Below, piece by piece: positions 42,205-51,625 of a DNA stretch of 64,000 bases. Both the position numbers and the translations under genes were made by a program. The stretch's first letter is position 1, and the number at the start of each line of letters is the position of its first letter. The notes beneath the pieces are model-generated. The model saw only the letters and a program-made list of their open reading frames with translations. It was not told the origin of the DNA and searched no databases. The DNA lies in NCBI GenBank assembly GCA_902825215.1, contig LR782234.1, positions 3,906,001-3,970,000 on the forward strand, in the 5' to 3' direction. The DNA comes from Pseudomonas fluorescens. Its GTDB lineage: Bacteria > Pseudomonadota > Gammaproteobacteria > Pseudomonadales > Pseudomonadaceae.

Positions 42205-42954
42205 TCACTGCACCGGCAAAAAATTCAAAAACAGCAAACTCTGCGCGTAATTCAATCCGATCCTGCGATAGCGCTCATCAAGCATCTGCGTCAGCAGATC
42301 CAGACGCGCCACAATCTTGCTGAATTCGGTGGCGAAGCTCAGGTTGGTGCCCTCTTCCGAGATCTCATTGGAAAACAGCAGCGGCTGACCTTCCTTGTTC
42401 TGGCGCTGGGACAAAATCCACGTGGCTTTTTCGATATTGCGTGCAGCGTTGTGAACGAAGGTCGGGTTGATCGCGTCAGTCATGTAGAACTCGGTGCGAT
42501 TGCCGTGCGCGGTGACCAGCATGCTGCCGATCGCATAGATGAACGCGCCGACGCGGTCGCCGAGAAATTCCGGGCTCATTGCGTAGCTCAGCGCGGCGAG
42601 GTCCTTGCGCCCGCCGAGCACCGGCAGCGGCTGTTGCTGCTCGACGGCCAGGCGCACTTGTTTCACCGCGGTATTGATGTTGAGAAAACCCGATTTGCGC
42701 AGCTCTTCAGGGTTGCGCAAGTACAGCTTGCCCATCAGGCGATAGAGGCTGTTGAGGTTGTCGCGCATGGCCAGCGTGGCCATGCGGTCGACGCTGGTCT
42801 GCAGAAATTCCTGCGGTTGACCCTCACGCATCTGGGTGATGAAGCCGTTGCCGTTCTGGTGGCTGCAACCGCTGAACAGCAGCGACGACAGGCAAGCCAA
42901 CAGCAGGCAGGGCCGACGAAACAGAGAGACGATCAGGTTAAAAGCGCTCGGCAT
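42205..42954 (-). CDS. Lipoprotein of unknown function
   Basis: A 249-residue lipoprotein (MPSAFNLIVSLFRRPCLLLA start; lipobox LFSGC at about residue 30). A GTG at 42972 would add six residues; neither start has a strong ribosome binding site. The mature part is mainly helical, with LNSLYRLMGKLYLRNPEELR and a conserved-looking EFLGDRVGAFIYAIGSMLVTA segment. It may be an envelope protein of pseudomonads; I cannot name the family. Confidence 0.75.
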   Translation of the reverse strand: MPSAFNLIVSLFRRPCLLLACLSSLLFSGCSHQNGNGFITQMREGQPQEFLQTSVDRMATLAMRDNLNSLYRLMGKLYLRNPEELRKSGFLNINTAVKQVRLAVEQQQPLPVLGGRKDLAALSYAMSPEFLGDRVGAFIYAIGSMLVTAHGNRTEFYMTDAINPTFVHNAARNIEKATWILSQRQNKEGQPLLFSNEISEEGTNLSFATEFSKIVARLDLLTQMLDERYRRIGLNYAQSLLFLNFLPVQ

Positions 42955-43199
42955 GAATTCTCGAACTGGCACATTCCGGTGCGACGGGAGTCACCGCATC
43001 CTGGCCATGGATAGAGCCGCCGATTGCGAAAAAGTGCAGTGCCCGGCGCGTGAACCGACCTTCGGCCAATCACACATCGTCAATTAGTCGGACTTTATAT
43101 TTGCATTCACCATGATGTCGGCTATAAATCCTCTGTTAATTTTCCAATAGCATGACTAATTGCAGATTTCGAAAACAACAACAAAAAGGAAGGTCAACC

Positions 43200-44348
43200 A
43201 TGCTTCAATCCCGTCACCTGCTTTCCGGCCTCGGACTGTCCCTGATGATCACTACCCTCTCTGCCAACGCGGCGGGCCTGACCGCCGAACACAAAGCCTT
43301 CGGCAAAACCAACGACGGCACCCCCGTCGAGCAATACATCCTGCGCAACAGCCACGGCATGCAAGCCACGGTCATCACGTACGGCGCGACCCTGCAATCG
43401 CTGAAAGTCGCCGACAAGCACGGCAAGTTCGACGACGTGGTGCTCGGTTTTGACGATGTGCAGGGCTACCAGAAAGGCACCGCGTATTTCGGCGCGACCA
43501 TCGGCCGCTTCGGCAATCGCCTGGCCGACGGCGCTTTCGAACTGGACGGCAAGCGCTATCAAGTGCCGCAGAACGACAAGACCAACGCGCTGCATGGCGG
43601 CACCCAGGGTTTCGACAAGAGAGTCTGGAAAGCCGAGGAAACCAAGGACAAGGATTCGGTCGGCGTGACCCTGACCTATCTGTCGGCAGATGGTGAAATG
43701 GGTTTCCCCGGCAACCTCACCACCGAAGTGACCTACCGTCTGACCGATGCCAACGAGCTGCGCATCGATTACAAGGCGACCACCGATAAACCGACGGTGC
43801 TGAACCTGACCAACCACAGTTACTTCAACCTCGCCGGCGCCGGCAATGGCGACATTCTCAAACAGGTCGCTACGCTCAACGCCAGCCATTACACCCCGGT
43901 CACCGCCAAGCTGATTCCGACCGGCGAACTGGCGCCCGTTGCGGGCACGCCGATGGACTTCACCAAACCGACGCCCATCGGCACGCACATCAAGGCTGAC
44001 CATCCGCAGCTGAAATTTGCCGAGCCGAAACAGGGTGGCTTCGACTTCAACTGGGCGCTGGACACCAAGGGTGATATCAGCAAAGTCGCCACTGAAGTCA
44101 GCGATCCGCAATCGGGCCGGCATCTGCAGCTGTTCACCAGCGAGCCGGGTGTGCAGTTCTACACCAGCAACTTCCTCGACGGCACGGTCAAGGGCAAGGG
44201 CGGCAAGGTGTATCCGCACTGGGGCGCGTTCACCCTCGAGACCCAGCACTACCCGGACTCGCCGAATCAACCGAACTTCCCGAGCACCCGCCTCGACCCG
44301 GGGCAGACTTATACCCAGAGCGTCGTGCTGAAGTTCTCCGCTAAATAA
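43200..44348 (+). CDS. Periplasmic aldose 1-epimerase (galactose mutarotase)
   Basis: A 382-residue enzyme that interconverts alpha and beta anomers of aldoses. The start at 43200 has AAGGAAGG about 6 bases upstream. A signal peptide ends at about residue 21 (SANAAG), so the enzyme is exported. Active-site landmarks: GRFGNRLADG, NALHGGTQGFDKRVW (His), TNHSYFNLAG (His) and the catalytic Glu in FTLETQHYPDSPNQPNFPST. It probably readies incoming sugars for uptake. Monocistronic. Confidence 0.92.
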   Translation: MLQSRHLLSGLGLSLMITTLSANAAGLTAEHKAFGKTNDGTPVEQYILRNSHGMQATVITYGATLQSLKVADKHGKFDDVVLGFDDVQGYQKGTAYFGATIGRFGNRLADGAFELDGKRYQVPQNDKTNALHGGTQGFDKRVWKAEETKDKDSVGVTLTYLSADGEMGFPGNLTTEVTYRLTDANELRIDYKATTDKPTVLNLTNHSYFNLAGAGNGDILKQVATLNASHYTPVTAKLIPTGELAPVAGTPMDFTKPTPIGTHIKADHPQLKFAEPKQGGFDFNWALDTKGDISKVATEVSDPQSGRHLQLFTSEPGVQFYTSNFLDGTVKGKGGKVYPHWGAFTLETQHYPDSPNQPNFPSTRLDPGQTYTQSVVLKFSAK

Positions 44349-44359
44349 CCCACTCCAGA

Positions 44360-44570
44360 GCATTCCCATGCTCGCGTGGGAATGCAGCCCGCGACACTCT
44401 GCGCGCCCTCACAAGCTGGAACGCGGAGCGTCCCTTGAGGCATTCCCACGCGGAGCGTGGGAACGATCAAAGCCCCCCTCACCGATCGTTCCCACGCTCC
44501 CGCGTGGGAATGCAGCCGGGGACGCTCTGCGTTCCTTCTCGAGCCGGAACGCAGAGCGTGGGAACGATCT
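44360..44570. repeat. Array of GTTCCCACGCTCCGCG-type repeats
   Basis: At least four arms of CATTCCCAxGCxCGCGTGGGAATG and GATCGTTCCCACGCTC type alternate in both orientations, together with two copies of GACxCTCTGCG and GCxGAGCGTGGGAACGATC. It fills most of the gap between the epimerase and the aldo/keto reductase. No ORF of credit. Confidence 0.78.
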
Positions 44571-44624
44571 GGACTATCCTGCTGCCCATTAAAGGAATCG
44601 ACATATCCACAAAAGGAGGTTTGC

Positions 44625-45446
44625 ATGCGTACCCTCGAGTTGGCCGGCGTGCAGGTGCCGGTGATTGGCCAGGGCACCTGGCGCATGGGTGAGGACCGCT
44701 CGGCGCACAAGCGTGAGGTGACGGCGTTGCGCAGCGGCATCGAACTGGGCATGACGCTGATCGACACCGCCGAAATGTACGCCGAGGGCGGTGCCGAAAC
44801 GGTGGTTGGCGAGGCCATTACCGGCATCCGCGACCAGGTATTTCTGGTCAGCAAGGTCTACCCGCACAACGCCAGCCGCAAAGGCATCCCGCAAGCCTGC
44901 GAGCGCAGCCTGCGCCGGCTCGACACCGATTACATCGACCTCTATCTGTTGCATTGGCGCGGCCAGTATCCGCTGGAAGAAACCGTCGAGGCGTTCGAAC
45001 GCCTGCGCGAGGACGGCAAGATCGGCCGGTGGGGCGTGTCGAATTTCGACGTCGACGACCTTGAAGAACTCTCCAGTTCGCAATGCGCGACCAATCAGGT
45101 GCTCTACAACCTCGAAGAGCGCGGTATCGAATTCGATCTGTTGCCGTGGTGCCAGCACCAGCGCATGCCGCTGATGGCCTACTGTCCGATCGGCCAGGGC
45201 GGTGCCATGCTCGCCGAGCCGGTGCTCAAAGACATTGCCGCTCGTCACGGGGTCACCCCGGCACAGGTTTCGCTGGCGTGGATTCTGCGTCAGGATGGCC
45301 TGATTGCGATTCCCAAGGCTGTGCGCCCGGAGCACGTGCAACTCAATGCCCAAGCCGCGCAGCTGCAACTGGAGGCCGGGGATCTGGCGGCGCTGGACCA
45401 GGTGTTCCAGGCGCCACAACGCAAGCAGCGGCTGGCCATGGTCTGA
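44625..45446 (+). CDS. Aldo/keto reductase
   Basis: A 273-residue NADPH-dependent oxidoreductase with an (alpha/beta)8 barrel. The start at 44625 has a perfect AAAGGAGG 5 bases upstream; the frame open to 44457 runs through repeats. The catalytic tetrad is visible: Asp47, Tyr52 (DTAEMY), Lys77 (VSKVYP) and His110 (LLHW). PKAVRPEHVQLN near the C-terminus is the cofactor-binding loop. Substrate unknown (aldehydes or ketones). The DUF1810 gene begins 28 bases downstream. Confidence 0.92.
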   Translation: MRTLELAGVQVPVIGQGTWRMGEDRSAHKREVTALRSGIELGMTLIDTAEMYAEGGAETVVGEAITGIRDQVFLVSKVYPHNASRKGIPQACERSLRRLDTDYIDLYLLHWRGQYPLEETVEAFERLREDGKIGRWGVSNFDVDDLEELSSSQCATNQVLYNLEERGIEFDLLPWCQHQRMPLMAYCPIGQGGAMLAEPVLKDIAARHGVTPAQVSLAWILRQDGLIAIPKAVRPEHVQLNAQAAQLQLEAGDLAALDQVFQAPQRKQRLAMV

Positions 45447-45474
45447 GCCGCTGCCGACTGGCGAGGGCTTCGCG

Positions 45475-45945
45475 ATGAGAAGCACGGATCAGCACGACCC
45501 GTTCAACCTGCAACGTTTCATCCAGGCGCAAGACCCGGTGTTTGAGCGCGTCCAGCGTGAGCTTGGCGAGGGCCGCAAGCGCAGTCACTGGATGTGGTTC
45601 GTCTTTCCGCAGTTCGCCGGGCTGGGCGGCAGCGAGATGGCGCGACGCTTTGCCATCGGCTCGGCCGAAGAAGCGCGAGCGTATCTGGCGCACGACTTGC
45701 TCGGCGCACGATTGCACACCTGCACGCAATGGGTGCTCGCCGTGCCGGAGCGCTCGATCAACGAGATTTTCGGTCATCCCGATGATTTGAAATTCCACTC
45801 CTCGATGACCCTGTTCGCCCAGTTCGCCGGCGCGGACAGCGTGTTCGATCAGGCGCTGGAGCGGTATTTCCACGGCATTCTCGATGAGTGGACGCTGCAA
45901 CTGCTCGACTCAAAACAGGCCCAGTTGCCCGCCGATCAGGGTTGA
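45475..45945 (+). CDS. DUF1810 family protein
   Basis: A 156-residue protein starting MRSTDQHDPFNLQRFIQAQD. The family signature RKRSHWMWFVFPQFAGLGGS is at about residues 36-55, and the FGHPDDLKFHSSMTLFA block is at about 101-117. GAGGG lies about 7 bases upstream. DUF1810 belongs to the NADAR-like calpastatin-type group; biochemical role unknown. It shares a transcript with the aldo/keto reductase and overlaps the 3' end of the convergent polB by 36 bases. Confidence 0.88.
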   Translation: MRSTDQHDPFNLQRFIQAQDPVFERVQRELGEGRKRSHWMWFVFPQFAGLGGSEMARRFAIGSAEEARAYLAHDLLGARLHTCTQWVLAVPERSINEIFGHPDDLKFHSSMTLFAQFAGADSVFDQALERYFHGILDEWTLQLLDSKQAQLPADQG

Positions 45946-48270
45946 GAAATCGTCATCGACGAACGGCAGAATCGCATCCGCCACCGGTTGCAGTTGCCGG
46001 GTGATGTAGTGGTCGTAATCGATGGCGGCGCGGCGCACTTCCAGCGGCTCCGGGCCGGCCAGCGTGATCACGTAGCTGATCCAGCCGCCGTTCTGGTATT
46101 GCCGCGGGCGCCCGTGCTCGGCGTTGTAGTCATCGGCAAGGCGCGCCGCGCGTACATGCGGCGGCACGTTGCGTTCGTAATCGTCGAGGGTGCGGCGCAG
46201 GCGTTTGCGATAGATCAGGCGATCATCGAACTCACCGGCCAGCGTCTTGCGCACATAGTCGCGCACGTAATCTTGGTATGGCTTGCGCTGGAAAATCCGT
46301 TGATACAGCTCCTGCTGAAATTGCCGGGCCAGCAGCGACCAGTCGGTGCGCACGGTTTCCAGGCCCTTGTAGACCATTTCTTCGCTACCATCGGCGCGGG
46401 TGACAAGGCCGGCATAGCGTTTCTTGCTGCCCTCCTCCGCGCCGCGAATGGTCGGCATCAGAAAGCGTTTGTAGTGAATCTCGAATTGCAATTCCAGCGC
46501 ACTTTCCAGCCCATATTCCTTGCGCACATGCTCACGCCACCAGTCGTTGACGTGCTGCACCAGCGCATGGCCGATCTGCGCTGCCTCCTCCTGGCCATGC
46601 GGGCGCCGCAGCCAGACGAAGGTCGAGTCGGTGTCGCCATAGATCACCGCGTGGCCCTGCGCTTCGATCAACTGGCGGGTGCGCAACATGATCTCGTGGC
46701 CGCGCAAGGTGATCGATGACGCCAGTCGCGTATCGAAAAAACGGCAACCGCTGGAGCCGAGCACGCCATAGAACGCGTTCATGATGATCTTCAGCGCTTG
46801 CGACAGTGGCGCGTTGTGCTCGCGCTTGGCGGTCTCGCGGCCCTCGGCCACCCGCGAGACAATCGACGGCAGGCAGTGCCGCGTGCGTGAGAAGCGTGCG
46901 CCGCGAAAGCCCGGCACCGAATCGGCGTCGTCCGGGTGCTGCAAGCCTTCGATCAGCCCGACCGGGTCGATCAGAAAGGTGCGAATGATCGACGGATACA
47001 GGCTCTTGTAATCGAGCACCAGCACCGATTCGTAGAGCCCCGGCTGCGAGTCCATGACAAAGCCGCCGGGGCTGGCCTGCGGCGGATTGGTGCCCAGATT
47101 TGGCGCAACGAAACCCTGGCGGTGCATCAGCGGCATATACAGATGAGTGAAGGCCGCCACCGAACCACCGCTGCGATCCGCCGGCAGGCCGGTGACGCTG
47201 GCGCGTTCGAGCAAAAAGGTCAGCAGCTCAGTCTTGGCGAAGATCCGCGTGACCAGTTCGCAGTCCTTGAGGTTGTATTTGGCCAGCGCCGGTTTGTCCT
47301 CGGCGAACATGCGGTTGATTTCGTCCATGCGCTGGTACGGGTTATCGATGGCCTTGCCTTCGCCGAGCAGGGTCTGCGCGACGTTTTCCAGACTGAACGA
47401 CGGAAAGCTCCAGGTCGCCGAACGCAATGCTTCGATGCCGTCGATGATCAGCCGCCCGGCCGCTGAGGCGAAATAGTGATTGCGGCTGCCGTGCTCGCGC
47501 CATTGCATTTCTTCGCCGCCACGGCCGATTTTCAACGGCACACCGAGGCGTCGCGCATGCTGGTGCAGGATGCGCAAATCGAATTGCACGACGTTCCAGC
47601 CGATGATTGCGTCGGGGTCGTGCTGCGCGAACCACTCGTTGAGCTTTTTCAGAAGCAGCGTGCGCGAATCGCAATATTCGAGATCGAAGTCGACGATGCT
47701 CGCGTCACCGTTCGGCGCGCCGAGCATGTACACCTGGCGCTGACCGCAGCCTTCCAGCGCGATTGAGTACAGCTCGCCGGTTTCCGTGGTTTCGATGTCC
47801 AGCGACACCAGGCGCAGCGTCGGCCGGTATTTGGGATCGGGTTTGAGCTGAGCATTGAGCAATACGCCGTCAGCGTCGGCTGTACCGCTGAAAACGACCG
47901 GTGCGGTGATGAAGCGCTCCATCAGATAGCGCTCCGGCGGGCGCACATCGGCTTCGAACACATCGACGCCGGCGCGGCTCAGGGCGGTTTCCAGGCGCAT
48001 CAACTGGCCGTGTTGCTGGCAATACAGACCCAGCACCGGACGATGCTCGAAATCCTGCAGGGCCAGCGGGCGCAGTTCGACGTTCTTTTCGTCGTGCAAC
48101 AAGCGCTCGGCGGCTTCGCGCTGCTCGGCGGGAATGAACGCTACCGACGGCTGATGCGGCAAGCGCACACGGCGCGGCCCGGCGTCGGTCGCCAGCCAGA
48201 ACTCGACTTCGGTGCCGGCTGGCGTATCGCGCCAGTGCCGGGTCAGGACGAAGCCCTGCGGTAAATCCAC
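45910..48270 (-). CDS. polB: DNA polymerase II
   Basis: A 786-residue family B polymerase acting in repair and translesion synthesis. The GTG at 48270 (reading VDLPQGFVLTRHWRDT) is chosen because GAGG is 8 bases upstream and the length then matches Pseudomonas PolB; ATGs at 48315 and 48303 lack such a site. The exonuclease motif I is SLDIETT; polymerase motif A is LDYKSLYPSI, motif B LKIIMNAFYGVLGS, motif C YGDTDST. No clear LexA box was found upstream, although polB is SOS-controlled in E. coli. Confidence 0.95.
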   Translation of the reverse strand: MDLPQGFVLTRHWRDTPAGTEVEFWLATDAGPRRVRLPHQPSVAFIPAEQREAAERLLHDEKNVELRPLALQDFEHRPVLGLYCQQHGQLMRLETALSRAGVDVFEADVRPPERYLMERFITAPVVFSGTADADGVLLNAQLKPDPKYRPTLRLVSLDIETTETGELYSIALEGCGQRQVYMLGAPNGDASIVDFDLEYCDSRTLLLKKLNEWFAQHDPDAIIGWNVVQFDLRILHQHARRLGVPLKIGRGGEEMQWREHGSRNHYFASAAGRLIIDGIEALRSATWSFPSFSLENVAQTLLGEGKAIDNPYQRMDEINRMFAEDKPALAKYNLKDCELVTRIFAKTELLTFLLERASVTGLPADRSGGSVAAFTHLYMPLMHRQGFVAPNLGTNPPQASPGGFVMDSQPGLYESVLVLDYKSLYPSIIRTFLIDPVGLIEGLQHPDDADSVPGFRGARFSRTRHCLPSIVSRVAEGRETAKREHNAPLSQALKIIMNAFYGVLGSSGCRFFDTRLASSITLRGHEIMLRTRQLIEAQGHAVIYGDTDSTFVWLRRPHGQEEAAQIGHALVQHVNDWWREHVRKEYGLESALELQFEIHYKRFLMPTIRGAEEGSKKRYAGLVTRADGSEEMVYKGLETVRTDWSLLARQFQQELYQRIFQRKPYQDYVRDYVRKTLAGEFDDRLIYRKRLRRTLDDYERNVPPHVRAARLADDYNAEHGRPRQYQNGGWISYVITLAGPEPLEVRRAAIDYDHYITRQLQPVADAILPFVDDDFSTLIGGQLGLF

Positions 48271-48468
48271 CACTGCAACCTCGGAATCTGGATAGACCGG
48301 CATTCTACCCGGCATTGCCGGAAATGACCTTGGCGATAAATCAGCGCTTGAACCGCAGAAAACCCGGCAAATGGCGTTTTTTGCACGCTATCTGCCGCTT
48401 TGCCACCTTGCCCTGCGCGGCTGCGTCTACGATGCTTGGTGAACAACGACAACACCTGAGTAACCGCC

Positions 48469-48909
48469 ATGAAGACCGTCGCCCAACTGCTCAAGCTCAA
48501 AGATCAGAAAAATCAGGAAGTGCATCAGGTCAGCCCCAATGACATGGTGTTGCAAGCGCTGGTGAGGATGGCCGAGAAAAACGTCGGCGCCCTGCTGGTG
48601 GTAGAGAACGCCAAGGTGGTCGGCATCATCAGCGAGCGCGATTACGCGCGCAAACTGGTGCTGCACGGTCGCTCATCGGTCGGCACGCCGGTGCGCGACA
48701 TCATGGTCAAGGATGTGATCACCGTGGACACCAAACAAACCGTCGACACCTGCCTGGGCATCATGTCCGACAAACGCCTGCGCCACTTGCCGGTGGTCGA
48801 GGACGGCCAGTTGATCGGCCTGCTGTCGATCGGCGACCTGGTCAAGGAAGCGATTGCCGAACAGGCCGAGCTGATCAAACAGCTGGAGCAGTACATCCGC
48901 GGGGAATAA
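48469..48909 (+). CDS. Tandem CBS-domain protein
   Basis: A 146-residue protein made of two CBS motifs (about residues 8-65, VVGIISERDYARKLVLHGRS at the first, and 75-135, DKRLRHLPVVEDGQLIGLLS at the second), forming one Bateman module that probably binds an adenine nucleotide. It has no effector domain, so it may regulate a partner protein in trans. Divergent from polB; downstream REPIN at 48936. Confidence 0.9.
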   Translation: MKTVAQLLKLKDQKNQEVHQVSPNDMVLQALVRMAEKNVGALLVVENAKVVGIISERDYARKLVLHGRSSVGTPVRDIMVKDVITVDTKQTVDTCLGIMSDKRLRHLPVVEDGQLIGLLSIGDLVKEAIAEQAELIKQLEQYIRGE

Positions 48910-48935
48910 GCCCCTCAACATTCACCCCAATCCCC

Positions 48936-49024
48936 TGTGGGAGCGAGCCTGCTCGCGAAAGCGGTCTGCCAGCCGACTTATTCGGCGCTGACCGGACGCT
49001 TTCGCGAGCAGGCTCGCTCCCACA
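48936..49024. repeat. REPIN, GAGCGAGCCTGCTCGC type
   Basis: Near-perfect inverted pair between the convergent CBS and GST genes. Confidence 0.93.
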
Positions 49025-49041
49025 TTGGTTACCGATTGCGC

Positions 49042-49665
49042 TCAGGTTGGCCAGTGCCGCGCAAACACCGGCGCCAGCACCGGGTGGCGGTCGATGCGTT
49101 GCAGCCAGGCGTAGAACCCCGGTCGCGCATGGCGCAGATGCTCGCGGCTACCCTCCCAACGCGTCACCACCGCCGCCAGCACATCCAGCGCCCCCGGCGT
49201 CTCGTCGTCCAGGTACAGCTCGCCGGAGAACTGGTCGGCAAACAGCTCCCAACTGAAGTGCAAACGCCGGCGCGCGCCGTCGATCAGGTTCTGCCGTGCG
49301 CCTTCGTCGGGCGTGATCAACCAGCGCTCGGGGTAATCGATGATGCCGATGGCCGCATAACAATTGCTGACGATGTAGGCCAGGCCGCGAATCGCCTGGT
49401 CACGATCCGCCGCCTCGGCGGGCAGCAGGCCGGATTGGGGAAACGTCAGCCCCAGGTGGATCAGAATCGCCGCGCTCTCGGTCATCGCGCTGCCGTCGGG
49501 CAGTTGCAAGGTCGGAATCTGTTTCAGCGGATTGAGTTTGGCCAACGCCTCGGCGGCCTCCGCACTGGCTTCGTTATCAATGAAGCGATAAGCAATCTGG
49601 CATAACTCCAGTGCCGCCTCGATCGCCGCGGCGCCAGAATTCTTGTGCCCATAGAGCTGATACAT
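49042..49665 (-). CDS. Glutathione S-transferase family protein
   Basis: A 207-residue GST. The thioredoxin-like domain (residues 1-80) has MYQLYGHKNSGAAAIEAALE with Ser10 in the position of the activating residue, and PTLQLPDGSAMTESAAIL with the cis-Pro and the glutathione gamma-glutamyl contact (ES). An all-helical domain follows. The start at 49665 has GGGGGA about 8 bases upstream; the frame open to 49833 is not supported. Substrate unknown. Confidence 0.9.
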   Translation of the reverse strand: MYQLYGHKNSGAAAIEAALELCQIAYRFIDNEASAEAAEALAKLNPLKQIPTLQLPDGSAMTESAAILIHLGLTFPQSGLLPAEAADRDQAIRGLAYIVSNCYAAIGIIDYPERWLITPDEGARQNLIDGARRRLHFSWELFADQFSGELYLDDETPGALDVLAAVVTRWEGSREHLRHARPGFYAWLQRIDRHPVLAPVFARHWPT

Positions 49666-50755
49666 AGCCAATCCCCCGAAAAAACCTTTGCCACAGCGTA
49701 GATGCCTGTGGCCCGGGTGTAGAAATAATCTGCCGGTGTAACGGTTCTGGCACGGTTTTCCCATGCACTGCCGACTTGCGAATTCATACCTCGCACAACA
49801 GCGCTGGCGGTGCCCATCCCGCACCAAGAGCAATCATCGAACGCTATCCGCGTTCTTGTAAGGTGCGATACCGAACCAAAAGTTCGCGTATCCGGGCTGG
49901 CAACAAGGAGTTCACCGCGTGAATCTTCAAACGTTCTGCCGTATCACTCGCCACTATTATCTGTGCGCTCCAGGCCCGGTTCATCCGAACAGCCGCCCTG
50001 CTTACTTTATTACCTGACTTCAACTGCACGTCGTGTTCGGCCATCTACTGGTTGGCCGAGAGCGCGGTGCTATTTACTTTTTAAATATGACGCAGCTGTA
50101 CGAGGCGGTAATCGGCGCAACTACAGAATTGTCGAACAATAACTTCCAGCTAATTACCGCTGCACCAAAAGCGTTCCAGCCGAATAACCAGACCAGCACT
50201 AGTGCATCGGTTTCCGTTAAACAAAAACAAGGAAAACAGCCCGTGACCCGCTAGAACATTGACCCGCACCAAATCAGTCCGCCGCGCACCAGCACGTGCA
50301 CCGGCCGGCAGCCGCGCAACCGCTCTGTTCCGCTATTTAGCGCAATAAAGCGACAAGCCCGACTCGCCTTTGAAAAAGCCCCGCCCGACGGGGTAACGGC
50401 TCACTGCGCGCCATCACAAACGCCTGGTCATGAGCAAACTTATATAAATGCGACATGCGTAACAGCAGCGAAATAAGCGCGCTACGTTTCAGCAACATCT
50501 GGCACAACGGTTGCAATATGTAACAGGCATGAGACACCCAGCTGTGTTTTGAGCAATAGAACAACAACCATGGAATGGCGAATGAACAATCGAAGTCGAT
50601 GGCACTGAGCCAGTAAGTTTGCACAAGCCTTGTTAATTGGATAGTTCCACTATCGGCTTCTGCACACCTTGAAGAAAGTTGCATTCACCCACTCGAACAT
50701 TCACCCGATGTTCGGACGGCGGCTTATTGCCCTTCATCTACCCGAGGGAGCTTTA
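49666..50755. other. 1.09-kb spacer of anomalous composition upstream of tonB
   Basis: The longest gene-poor stretch of the window. It is visibly richer in A and T than the flanking genes and has no REP, terminator or known element. Short ORFs exist but none has family resemblance: a 32-codon plus-strand ORF at 49919-50017 with AAGGAG 8 bases before its GTG, a 66-codon minus-strand ORF at 49844-50044, and a Gln/Asn/Ser/Thr-rich 55-codon ORF from 50087. It may be a decayed acquired segment or a long regulatory region for the tonB block. Confidence 0.55.
49919..50017 (+). CDS. Possible 32-residue ORF with a strong ribosome binding site
   Basis: GTG start, encoding MNLQTFCRITRHYYLCAPG and 13 further residues. 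AAGGAG is placed 8 bases upstream, which is the only reason to list it. It overlaps a minus-strand ORF. No family, no signal peptide. Could be chance. Confidence 0.2.
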   Translation: MNLQTFCRITRHYYLCAPGPVHPNSRPAYFIT

Positions 50756-51580
50756 ATGAACGATGCGGTAAAGCACAAAACCCTGCCGGGGCCGTTGCGG
50801 GAAGCGCCGGTCCCGCCGCCAACGGGCAGGCCGGCCTTCACAGCCAATACCTCACGACCCGGCGGTCTGAATAAACAGCAGATGGTCTTGCTGGTGGCCG
50901 TGTCGGCGCTGATACACGGGGCTGCCTGGTGGTTTCTCCAGCAGTCCCGCACCGAGCCATTACCGACGCCGCCGCAGATTCCGGAAATGACCGTCGAGCT
51001 GACCAGCCCGACGCCACCGGCACCGCCGACTCCGGAACCGCCACCCCCGCCGCCTCCGCCACCACCGCCAGAGCCTGAACAACCGGTGGAAGACGAGGAC
51101 GCGGTCAAGCCACCGCCCAAACCGGTGGAAAAGCCCAAGCCGATCGAAAAACCGAAACCGGTCGAAAAGCCCAAACCGGTGAAAAAGGTCGAGCCCGCGA
51201 AAGCGCCGCCGGCCCCGCCACAACCGGCCGCCCCTGCTGCACCGGCGACACCGAGCGCGCCGCCGGCACCGGCCGCCCCGCCCGCGCCAGTAAAAGAGTC
51301 GGCAGCGATTTCCGGCCTCGCCAGTCTGGGCAACCCACCGCCGGAATACCCGTCGCTGGCATTGCGACGCAACTGGGAAGGCAGCGTGGTGTTGCGCATT
51401 CAGGTGCTGGCCAACGGTCGCGCGGGCTCGGTGACGGTGACCAAATCCAGCGGCAAGCCGCAACTCGATGACGCCGCTGTCGCTGCGGTGAAGAACTGGA
51501 AGTTCATTCCGGCCAAGCGCGGTGACACGCCGATCGACGGCTTCGCTACCCAGACCATCGATTTCAAATTGCCGCAGTGA
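50756..51580 (+). CDS. tonB: TonB-family energy transducer
   Basis: A 274-residue protein. The start at 50756 (MNDAVKHKTLPGPL) has GAGGGAG 7 bases upstream; the frame is open to 50669. One membrane helix at about residues 47-66 (QMVLLVAVSALIHGAAWWFL), a periplasmic spacer with a nine-proline run and PKP/EKPKPVEK repeats (about 95-145), an Ala/Pro linker, and the C-terminal TonB domain (about 185-274: GNPPPEYPSLALRRNWEG, KNWKFIPAKRGD). It transmits proton-motive energy from ExbBD to outer-membrane receptors. First gene of a tonB-exbB-exbD-receptor-yej block, so probably dedicated to the receptor downstream. Confidence 0.92.
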   Translation: MNDAVKHKTLPGPLREAPVPPPTGRPAFTANTSRPGGLNKQQMVLLVAVSALIHGAAWWFLQQSRTEPLPTPPQIPEMTVELTSPTPPAPPTPEPPPPPPPPPPPEPEQPVEDEDAVKPPPKPVEKPKPIEKPKPVEKPKPVKKVEPAKAPPAPPQPAAPAAPATPSAPPAPAAPPAPVKESAAISGLASLGNPPPEYPSLALRRNWEGSVVLRIQVLANGRAGSVTVTKSSGKPQLDDAAVAAVKNWKFIPAKRGDTPIDGFATQTIDFKLPQ

Positions 51581-51625
51581 CGGCACAACCGACTCATAAC
51601 TGATCAACGCAAGCGAGGTGTAACC

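Noticed and set aside
48271..48468. LexA box upstream of polB
   Set aside because: I looked for CTG-10-CAG with the usual AT-rich centre and found no acceptable match.
50337..50684. A 115-codon minus-strand ORF upstream of tonB
   Set aside because: No ribosome binding site, no recognisable family, unusual residue make-up; treated as part of the anomalous spacer.
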